NCBI GenBank assembly: GCA_000434935.1
Contig: FR882199.1
Location: 1-14,751, forward strand
Source of the DNA: Bacteroides sp. CAG:709
Lineage (GTDB): Bacteria; Bacteroidota; Bacteroidia; Bacteroidales; UBA932
Length of the DNA: 14,751 nucleotides
Reading direction: 5' to 3'
Both the position numbers and the translations under genes were made by a program. Under the pieces are notes generated by a model. It was not told the origin of the DNA, did not search any database, and saw only the letters and a program-made list of their open reading frames with translations. Shown in pieces: positions 1 through 4,803 of the stretch; the first letter of the stretch is position 1; the number at the start of each line of letters is the position of its first letter.

Positions 1-198
1 TAGGTATAAGAGTTTGAAAAACTCAGATTGCATGAGGTCGTCGATGCTCATCTTGTGCCCGTTCTCGAATTTCCATGACTGCGGGTTGTGGCATCCGGGG
101 CAATGATGTCCGCATCCGGCACAATAAATGGAGGTGCGGAGGCCCGGGCCGTCAGCCATGGTCTGCTCCATCACCTCCATTATGTAAAGTTCATGCAT
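1..198 (-). CDS. nrdG: NrdG, anaerobic RNR-activating radical SAM protein (partial)
   Basis: Only the first 66 codons are in the window; the 3' part lies beyond position 1. The product is the radical-SAM activase that uses a [4Fe-4S] cluster and S-adenosylmethionine to put the glycyl radical on NrdD. The reading begins MHELYIMEVMEQTMADGPG and contains the CX3CX2C cluster motif at C29, C33 and C36 within CAGCGHHCPGCHNPQSW, which is typical of the NrdG family; C26 is an extra cysteine. The frame is open upstream of the chosen ATG (codon at 196-198), but the family N-terminus matches this start well, and the upstream extension is rich in Q, N and K. No clear Shine-Dalgarno is seen. It lies 251 bp downstream of nrdD on the same strand, so cotranscription is likely, with a dispersed repeat in the gap. 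Confidence 0.92.
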   Translation of the reverse strand, partial: MHELYIMEVMEQTMADGPGLRTSIYCAGCGHHCPGCHNPQSWKFENGHKMSIDDLMQSEFFKLLYL

Positions 199-247
199 AT
201 TCTTTTGCTGGGTTTTCTCGCGTGGGTGGTTGCTCGTTTGAGGGTGA

Positions 248-330
248 AAGCCCAACGCGCGTTATTACGTTACCCTCACCCTAAATCCCTCCCCTCGGGG
301 AAGGGACTTGCCCTCGCCCTGACGGGCTCT
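248..330. repeat. Dispersed intergenic repeat, copy A (nrdD-nrdG spacer)
   Basis: This is the first of two copies of an ~85-bp element; the second is at 2804-2890. The two share an AAGCCCAACGC start, an identical 43-nt core (here 267-309), then CCCTCGCCCT and GGGCTCT. Between the AAGCCC start and the core the copies differ in sequence and by 4 nt in length. The core holds an imperfect hairpin (TCCCTCCCC, loop, GGGAAGGGA). The element ends, AAAGCCC and GGGCTCT, are imperfect inverted repeats. It is non-coding and resembles REP/MITE-like repeats in C-rich layout. On the minus strand it lies about 50 nt upstream of the nrdG start. Confidence 0.85.
273..294 (-). other. Candidate G-quadruplex motif in repeat copy A
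   Basis: On the minus strand, which is the transcribed sense of nrdD and nrdG, four G-runs of 3-4 are separated by loops of 1, 5 and 3 nt. This fits the G3+N1-7 rule. The first G-run also takes part in the competing hairpin with CCCTTCCCC. Folding is predicted from the pattern only. Confidence 0.5.
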
Positions 331-331
331 A

Positions 332-445
332 ACTAATTCTTTAGTAATCCTTATAATCGTTGCTTGTCTGGCGGTCTATATTCCTGTCTCATCAGTCGTG
401 TACGACCAGTACACGCCATCTTCGAAAAGAGATATGTCCTCGAAG
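332..445. repeat. Three small inverted repeats between nrdD stop and repeat A
   Basis: Positions 332-345 form ACTAA-TTCT-TTAGT. Positions 397-415 form a perfect 7-bp stem (CGTGTAC / GTACACG) with a 5-nt loop. Positions 420-445 pair CTTCGA with TCGAAG across a 14-nt loop, just after the nrdD stop on the minus strand. None is followed by a T-tract on either strand, so they do not look like intrinsic terminators. They could stabilise or process an nrdD-nrdG message. Confidence 0.45.
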
Positions 446-449
446 ACGA

Positions 450-2657
450 CTATTTGTGAACGACTCTATCTTTCAGCTCGGCGAGCTTGGCGCTGTTCCA
501 GCGGTTTGTCGTGCCTACCAGGTAACCCGTAATCCTCTGGAGCGTGTCGATGTTATGTCCGTGACAATGAGGACATTCCTCAAGTCCCTCCGTCGCATCC
601 TCATATCCGCAATCCAGACATCTGTTGCGGTTATGGTTCACGCTGCCGTAACCGATGTTGTACTTGTCCATCAAGTCCACTATGTTCATGATGGCCTCCG
701 GATTATGTGTCGCGTCACCGTCGATTTCCACGTAGAAGATATGACCGCCCCTTTCAAGATCATGATACGGAGCCTCTACCTCGGCCTTGTGCTTCGGCGT
801 GCAATGGAAGTAAACCGGAACGTGGCTTGAATTGGTATAGTAATCCTTGTCCGTAACGCCCTTTATGATGCCGAACTTCTTCTTGTCCATCTTCGTGAAG
901 CGTCCTGAAAGACCTTCAGCCGGCGTACCGAGCACGCTGAAATTGTGCTGGAACTTCTCTGAATAAGCATTGGCCTTGTCGCGGAAATAAGTCACGATTC
1001 TGAGTCCAAGCTCCTGAGCCTCTTCGGATTCGCCGTGATGTTTTCCTGTCAATGCGATAAGGCATTCCGCCAGGCCGATGAATCCGATGCCGAGCGTTCC
1101 CTGGTTGATTACCGACTCGATGGTATCATCCGGGTTCAGGTCTTCGCTTCCGAGCCAGAGTTTGCCCATCAGCAGAGGGAACTGCTTCTTGAGCGCAGTC
1201 TTCTGGAAATCAAAGCGTTCGCAGAGCTGCTGCGCCGTAATGTCCAGGACGTGGTCGAGTTTGTTGAAGAACTCCGTGATTCTCGCTTCCTTGTTTTCAA
1301 TGCCCATGCACTCGATTGCCAGACGGACAATGTTCACGGTCGTGAAACTGATATTGCCCCTTCCTACCGAAGTCTTCGGTCCGAACCTGTTCTCGAAAAC
1401 ACGTGTGCGGCAGCCCATCGTCGCCACCTCATGCATATATCTCTGCGGGTCATCAGCCCTCCATTCCGCGCACTGGTTGAATGTCGCGTCGAGGTTCAGG
1501 AAATTCGGGAAGAAACGTCTTGCGGAAACCTTGCAGGCGAACTTGTAAAGGTCATAGTTCGGGTCTTCAGGCAAATAGCTGACGCCGCGCTTCTTCTTCC
1601 AGATCTGGATAGGGAAGATGGCGGTGGAACCATTGCCGACACCTTCGTATGTCGTGTTGAGGATTTCCCTGATGATGCAGCGTCCCTCGGCAGAAGTGTC
1701 CGTTCCGTAGTTTATCGAGCTGAATACCACCTGGTTGCCGCCTCTGGAATGAATCGTGTTCATGTTGTGCACGAAAGCTTCCATCGCCTGATGCACCCTG
1801 CTCACGGTCATGTTGATGGCATGCTGTTTCATCCTTTCTTCGCCCTTGATGCCGACCAGGTCACGCTTGATGTAATCGTCGATAGGCGCATCCTTCAGCG
1901 CGCTGAGGTCAATGCCTTCCAGTGCGGAAAGCTGGTCGATTTCCTCCTTGTATGTCTTTCTTACGAATGGTGCCAGATAGAAGTCAAATGCCGGAATTGC
2001 CTGACCTCCATGCATTTCGTTCTGTACAGTCTCCATGGAAATACAAGCCAGGACAGCTGCCGTCTCAATTCTTTTGGCAGGTCTCGATTCGCCGTGCCCT
2101 GCGTGGAATCCCTCATCCAGAATTTTGTCCAGAGGGTGCTGGAGACAGGTGAGACTCTTGGTCGGATAATAATCCTTGTCATGGATATGGATATAGCCGT
2201 TGTAGACAGCCTCGCGGACATCCTCGGAAAGCAGGCATTCGTCCACGTAAGTCTTCGTTGCCTCGGACGCGAACTTCATCATCATGCCGGCAGGCGTGTC
2301 GGCATTCATGTTCGCATTCTCACGTGTAATATCATTGGCCTGAGCGTCAATGATTTCCTTGAAAATTTCGCAAGTCTTGGCCTTGCGCGCGAGATTTCTC
2401 TGGTTCCTGTACGCAATATATTTCTTGGCGACTTCCTTGCGTGGACTTTTCATAAGTTCGAACTCGACGCAGTCTTGGATTTCCTCGACACCCATTCTCT
2501 CTGTTTCTTTCTTCGAGATAGTGTCTGCAATCTTGGCTGCGAGAACAATATCTTCACCTGTTTCGGTAACATCCATTGCCTTCAGTATGGCGGCAACGAT
2601 TTTCTGATTGTTGAAGTCGACGAGTCTTCCGTCGCGTTTTACTACGTACTTTACCAT
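450..2657 (-). CDS. nrdD: NrdD, anaerobic ribonucleoside-triphosphate reductase (class III)
   Basis: This 735-aa enzyme reduces ribonucleoside triphosphates to deoxynucleotides in the cytoplasm under anaerobiosis, using a glycyl radical made by NrdG and, in this family, usually formate as reductant. Residues ~1-93 form an ATP-cone allosteric domain (MVKYVVKRDGRLVDFNNQKI). The C-terminus carries a zinc site (C680, C683, C695, C698 in CLDCGY...CPHCHG) and the glycyl radical motif RITGYL with G711. The MGCRTRVFENRFG segment (C416) matches a conserved core region and probably holds an active-site cysteine; C171 in SLTCLQHPL is another candidate. Length and both end motifs agree with a complete, intact gene. 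It is followed by nrdG. The candidate promoter lies ~270 bp upstream, giving a long structured leader. Confidence 0.97.
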   Translation of the reverse strand: MVKYVVKRDGRLVDFNNQKIVAAILKAMDVTETGEDIVLAAKIADTISKKETERMGVEEIQDCVEFELMKSPRKEVAKKYIAYRNQRNLARKAKTCEIFKEIIDAQANDITRENANMNADTPAGMMMKFASEATKTYVDECLLSEDVREAVYNGYIHIHDKDYYPTKSLTCLQHPLDKILDEGFHAGHGESRPAKRIETAAVLACISMETVQNEMHGGQAIPAFDFYLAPFVRKTYKEEIDQLSALEGIDLSALKDAPIDDYIKRDLVGIKGEERMKQHAINMTVSRVHQAMEAFVHNMNTIHSRGGNQVVFSSINYGTDTSAEGRCIIREILNTTYEGVGNGSTAIFPIQIWKKKRGVSYLPEDPNYDLYKFACKVSARRFFPNFLNLDATFNQCAEWRADDPQRYMHEVATMGCRTRVFENRFGPKTSVGRGNISFTTVNIVRLAIECMGIENKEARITEFFNKLDHVLDITAQQLCERFDFQKTALKKQFPLLMGKLWLGSEDLNPDDTIESVINQGTLGIGFIGLAECLIALTGKHHGESEEAQELGLRIVTYFRDKANAYSEKFQHNFSVLGTPAEGLSGRFTKMDKKKFGIIKGVTDKDYYTNSSHVPVYFHCTPKHKAEVEAPYHDLERGGHIFYVEIDGDATHNPEAIMNIVDLMDKYNIGYGSVNHNRNRCLDCGYEDATEGLEECPHCHGHNIDTLQRITGYLVGTTNRWNSAKLAELKDRVVHK

Positions 2658-2803
2658 AATAATATCGGTGTAAGGTTATCAGTTATTAGAAGCTTTCATC
2701 CCTGTACGGCTTTCCGAGGCCGTTTCTTGCTCAAGTTTCGCAAGTTGTCAAACTTGCTGTACGATATCACGAATTTGAGGGTTGTCACTCGTTCGAAGGC
2801 TGT
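2658..2803 (-). promoter_or_regulatory. Hairpin-bearing proximal nrdD leader
   Basis: This is untranslated sequence directly upstream of nrdD. It contains a 7-bp perfect stem with a 4-nt loop (2740-2757, GCAAGTT / AACTTGC) and a 5-bp stem (2706-2723, ACGGC / GCCGT). I see no TAnnTTTG box inside it and no Shine-Dalgarno near the ATG. Together with repeat copy B and the hairpin at 2897-2918 it would make a leader of about 260 nt if the box at 2926-2933 is the promoter. I recognise no known riboswitch class. Confidence 0.4.
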
Positions 2804-2890
2804 AAGCCCAACGCACTTTTATGTGCACGTTACCCTCACCCTAAATCCCTCCCCTCGGGGAAGGGACTTACCCTCGCCCTCGCGGGCTCT
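2804..2890. repeat. Dispersed intergenic repeat, copy B (nrdD leader)
   Basis: Second copy of the element at 248-330, in the same orientation, so the two copies flank nrdD as direct repeats. The identical core is 2827-2869. Its variable part differs from copy A in sequence but still folds: GCAC-TTTTAT-GTGC flanked by AAC and GTT. This hints that the stem is kept while the sequence drifts. It would be transcribed within the nrdD leader. Confidence 0.85.
2833..2854 (-). other. Candidate G-quadruplex motif in repeat copy B
   Basis: This has the same four-G-run arrangement as in copy A, again on the nrdD sense strand, with loops of 1, 5 and 3 nt. It falls inside the identical 43-nt core. Confidence 0.5.
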
Positions 2891-2896
2891 ATAAGC

Positions 2897-2933
2897 GGTC
2901 TTTCGCACTTGCGAAACCTGAATTACAAATATA
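2897..2933 (-). promoter_or_regulatory. Candidate nrdD promoter -7 box with adjacent hairpin
   Basis: On the minus strand, 2926-2933 reads TATATTTG, a perfect match to the Bacteroidota -7 consensus TAnnTTTG. No good TTTG -33 element is seen at the expected distance. Immediately downstream, 2897-2918 forms a hairpin (TTCGC-ACTT-GCGAA core, extended by GGT/ACC across a 2-nt bulge). The box lies beyond the terminator of the neighbouring operon, which fits its role as the nrdD promoter. Confidence 0.45.
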
Positions 2934-2996
2934 GCTATAAAACCACCACGTTATGCCGATATTATACGTAAAGTTTTCAACAGCGACATTGTGGAT

Positions 2997-3033
2997 AAAA
3001 TAAATACAGAGCCGCCCAAATGGTGACTCTGTA
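2997..3033 (-). terminator. Intrinsic terminator of the PPTase operon
   Basis: On the minus strand, 44 nt after the PPTase stop, a 12-position stem (3022-3033 with 3005-3016; one mismatch, one T-G pair) closes a 5-nt loop. It is followed at once by TTTATTTT (3004-2997). This is a textbook Rho-independent terminator and separates this operon from nrdD. Confidence 0.85.
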
Positions 3034-3077
3034 ATACGTAATATATTGATGTTTAGTTAATTGCGTTCCGTGCCAAA

Positions 3078-3713
3078 CTATCCGACTACCCAGACGAGGA
3101 CATGTCTGTCGAAGGTCATGTACTCCAGTTCGTACTCGTCCTCGTAGCCGTCCTTGCTTACGAATGTAGCCTCCAGTTCGCCCTCTCCGCGAGGATGGAA
3201 TTTCTCTATCTCGATCTGCTCCGCGAAATCCACATTGTAAATGGACAGCCTCTTGTAAATCGCCTCTTTCGCGCACCAGTAAATCGCCAGCTGCTCGTTT
3301 CTTTTCTCGTCGTCCAGGTCCTCGATTTCGTCTTCCGACAATGCTTTCAGCTCCACTGCGGAAAAATCTCTGTCCAATGACTCTATATCTATGCCGACAT
3401 CTTCCGTATCATGCAGAATGACAGCGACATACTTGTCCGTATGTGTGATGCTGATATTGGTAACCCTGTTTTCCAGGAACGGTTTTCCGTTGTCATGGTG
3501 GCTGAGGTAGACTTTCTCGTCGAAAAGTTCATTGAGAAGAGCCCTTACTGCCAACCTCTGCTTGCGCATGGTCTCGCTTTTGATCCATGAAATTTCTTCC
3601 ATCTCATCTGATGGTGTCGAGCTCAATGTCTTGAGTTCTTCTTCGGTTTCGGTTATCTGCCAGACGGCGATTTCTGCTTTGTTTTCGAGTTCTTTTTTAA
3701 GATATAGTGCCAT
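3078..3713 (-). CDS. 4'-phosphopantetheinyl transferase superfamily protein
   Basis: This 211-aa cytosolic enzyme is predicted to move the 4'-phosphopantetheine arm of coenzyme A to a serine of a carrier protein (acyl or peptidyl carrier). The expected ordered motifs are present: a basic helix KQRLAVRALL (51-60), GKPFL (76-80), the substrate-binding NISITHTDKYVAV (H91), the Mg-binding GIDIE (D109, E111), and WCAKEAIYK (E150). It has one compact PPTase domain and a strongly acidic C-terminal third. It is the second gene of an apparent operon, 13 nt after the stop of a 69-aa ORF, and ends at a strong terminator. No carrier protein, NRPS or PKS gene lies in the window, so its partner is unknown; it may be the housekeeping enzyme that activates AcpP. 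No acpS-like gene is visible for comparison. Confidence 0.88.
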   Translation of the reverse strand: MALYLKKELENKAEIAVWQITETEEELKTLSSTPSDEMEEISWIKSETMRKQRLAVRALLNELFDEKVYLSHHDNGKPFLENRVTNISITHTDKYVAVILHDTEDVGIDIESLDRDFSAVELKALSEDEIEDLDDEKRNEQLAIYWCAKEAIYKRLSIYNVDFAEQIEIEKFHPRGEGELEATFVSKDGYEDEYELEYMTFDRHVLVWVVG

Positions 3714-3726
3714 AATTGATTGTGCT

Positions 3727-3936
3727 TCAGGATTTCATTGAACTTGATGTGCCCAGATACGAAAGACCTGTGAGCGGAGAATATCCGCACACGACATATC
3801 CGCAGCCCTCCATCTCATCTGGAAGACCGGTAACTACAAGGTATGATTCGTCAGTAAAAATTTTCGACAGAGGATCGTCCACTGGCGCCCCTGTTGTCAG
3901 ATTTTGATCACTATTTACAGAACTGGGAGGTTCCAT
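3727..3936 (-). CDS. Small unrecognised protein (69 aa), first gene of PPTase operon
   Basis: I do not recognise this protein. It starts MEPPSSVNSDQNLTTGAPVD, has a middle segment SKIFTDESYLVVTGLPDEME and ends with a Gly/Ser/Tyr-rich tail holding two cysteines (GCGYVVCGYSPLTGLSYLG). It has no signal peptide or membrane helix and should be cytosolic. Support for a real gene: the ATG lies about 30 nt downstream of a perfect TAnnTTTG -7 box with a TTTG -33 element, the PPTase starts 13 nt after its TGA, and no closer promoter for the PPTase is visible. A spurious ORF within the PPTase leader remains possible, since there is no Shine-Dalgarno and the length is short. Confidence 0.55.
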   Translation of the reverse strand: MEPPSSVNSDQNLTTGAPVDDPLSKIFTDESYLVVTGLPDEMEGCGYVVCGYSPLTGLSYLGTSSSMKS

Positions 3937-3965
3937 ATAAAATCCAAAGCGTTTTGTTAATGGTG

Positions 3966-3995
3966 CAAATATAGTGTAAATAATTCAATCCCAAA
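3966..3995 (-). promoter_or_regulatory. Bacteroidota-type promoter of the 69-aa ORF / PPTase operon
   Basis: On the minus strand, TTTG (3992-3995) and TATATTTG (3966-3973) are separated by 18 nt. This is close to the Bacteroidota sigma-ABfr consensus TTTG-N19-21-TAnnTTTG. The -33 box sits in a run of Ts. Transcription would begin some 20 nt before the ATG at 3936. Confidence 0.7.
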
Positions 3996-4009
3996 AAAAT
4001 TTATGACTA

Positions 4010-4031
4010 TACAGTCCGGCCTATGCGGCGT
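4010..4031. repeat. Edge repeat, left copy (imperfect direct repeat)
   Basis: TACAGTCCGGCCTATGCGGC plus GT matches the sequence at 4805-4831, in the same orientation, with three transitions and one 5-nt gap. The right copy overlaps the last codons and stop of the 542-aa lipoprotein gene. The two copies bracket the gene-free palindromic stretch. Confidence 0.45.
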
Positions 4032-4177
4032 CTATTCCTTCTGCCGCCTCCACGCGTGAGAGCGCCTCTGTCTTTACACGCTGTTCTATTTCCACCTCTG
4101 CCGTGACTGCAACCGTCGGAAAGGCGCCCGTTGATTATTTGCTACTTCCTTTCATCCCCGCAACATTCCGATTTTCC
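4032..4177. other. Gene-free stretch, left part of intergenic island
   Basis: I see no gene, RNA or promoter here. It holds a weak 5-bp inverted repeat (4025-4029 with 4043-4047) and the 8-bp palindrome CACGCGTG. Short open frames lack start context and coding character. Confidence 0.5.
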
Positions 4178-4367
4178 GAACAAGTTGGCATGGATGCGGC
4201 TCTGGCTATTTGATTGTAAATCCTTGTAACTCAATTATATATGGTAATATCTTCCGCTACTGCACCCTGCCAAGTCCCATGTTTTTTCATGAGACTTGGC
4301 AGGGGTTTAATGCTGTAAGTGACTGAAAGATAAATGTTTGTGCAAAATTGCGCCTGCCAACTTGTTC
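4178..4367. repeat. 13-nt inverted repeat flanking a hairpin (TGCCAA-type half-sites)
   Basis: GAACAAGTTGGCA at 4178-4190 is the exact reverse complement of 4355-4367. Between them lies the hairpin 4265-4304, whose arms also contain TGCCAA and TTGGCA. The hexamer therefore appears four times in alternating orientation. Nothing coding is evident inside. Confidence 0.6.
4265..4304. repeat. 40-nt near-perfect hairpin
   Basis: A perfect 12-bp stem (4265-4276 with 4293-4304, CCCTGCCAAGTC), one C/A mismatch, then a 4-bp CATG/CATG stem closes a loop of six Ts. No T-tract follows on either strand, so it is not an obvious intrinsic terminator. It lies about 330 nt upstream of the PPTase-operon ATG and could be a cruciform, a protein-binding palindrome, or part of a small RNA. 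Confidence 0.75.
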
Positions 4368-4452
4368 CGTTTTCCGTTAACTGCTACTGTAAAGTTGGAC
4401 ATTCTCTCTGGAGGCATGGATGCCCGTCTTGTGAATGTGTGTCAGACGACAG

Positions 4453-4498
4453 CCCGTCGGGACGCGAGATGATAACTTCAGGAGTCATACCCGACGGG
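4453..4498. repeat. 9-bp perfect inverted repeat, CCCGTCGGG arms
   Basis: CCCGTCGGG (4453-4461) pairs with CCCGACGGG (4490-4498) across 28 nt. It lies 13 nt before the long quasi-palindrome. Similar GTGYGTCAGA words flank it (around 4437 and 4499). Confidence 0.5.
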
Positions 4499-4511
4499 GT
4501 GCGTCAGAGGT

Positions 4512-4682
4512 CGATGTCGGGATGCGGCCACGCTTTGTTCTGAAACAGCGCTGATTGTCAATGAGTTATAAAACGTGGCGTGGAAACGTGGCCAAAAAAA
4601 GCCTGCGTTTCCACGCCATCGTTAAAATGCTATCTGATTATCAGTGAGTTACCAATCTTGCTGTGGCCGCGTCCCGACATCG
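4512..4682. repeat. 171-bp nested quasi-palindrome (candidate MITE/REP-like hairpin element)
   Basis: Three sets of arms share one centre near 4597. The outer arms, 4512-4531 and 4663-4682, match at 19 of 20 positions and the exception would be a T-G pair. The middle arms, 4551-4560 and 4635-4644, match at 8 of 10 with a further wobble. The inner arms, 4576-4588 and 4606-4618, are perfect over 13 bp (TGGCGTGGAAACG) and are extended inward by GGC/GCC and outward by AACG/CGTT. The loop contains a run of seven As. There is no open frame of note. It has the look of a non-autonomous mobile or structured element. Confidence 0.75.
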
Positions 4683-4803
4683 CGCTAGGGCTCACGGACC
4701 TTAGCCGAACGCCGGAGCCGCCGCCTTGCCAGATGCCGGAGCGCGGCCCTCGGGGCGCAGGCATTGCGTGTCAGAGAAATCACTCTGGACGCTCACTGGA
4801 CCT
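4683..4803. other. GC-rich gene-free tract downstream of the lipoprotein gene
   Basis: This is markedly more GC-rich than the neighbouring intergenic DNA and full of short GC palindromes (GCGC-flanked CCCTCGGGG around 4741-4757). A hairpin at 4766-4792 (GCGT-CAGAG-AAATCA-CTCTG-ACGC with small bulges) follows the lipoprotein stop on the minus strand. It lacks a T-tract, so its role as terminator is uncertain. Confidence 0.4.

Noticed and set aside
397..415. Perfect 7-bp hairpin as an nrdD terminator
   Set aside because: No T-tract follows on the minus strand, and nrdG downstream would need read-through.
1035..2894. Long open frame (619 codons) on the plus strand opposite nrdD
   Set aside because: It is antisense to a clearly recognisable nrdD with intact motifs; its translation has no recognisable domain and its end reads through the dispersed repeat.
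4265..4304. Hairpin as an intrinsic terminator of the lipoprotein gene
   Set aside because: It lies ~500 nt past the stop and lacks a T-tract after the stem; the six Ts are in the loop.
4334..4543. 69-codon plus-strand ORF in the palindromic island
   Set aside because: Its translation runs through inverted repeats, has no promoter or ribosome site, and shows no coding character.
4512..4682. Integron attC site
   Set aside because: It forms a long hairpin but lacks the RYYYAAC/GTTRRRY core sites at its ends, and no integrase or cassette gene is present.
4025..4800. CRISPR array or tRNA gene in the gene-free island
   Set aside because: No regularly spaced identical repeats and no cloverleaf or CCA-ended sequence are visible; the repeats are inverted and irregular.
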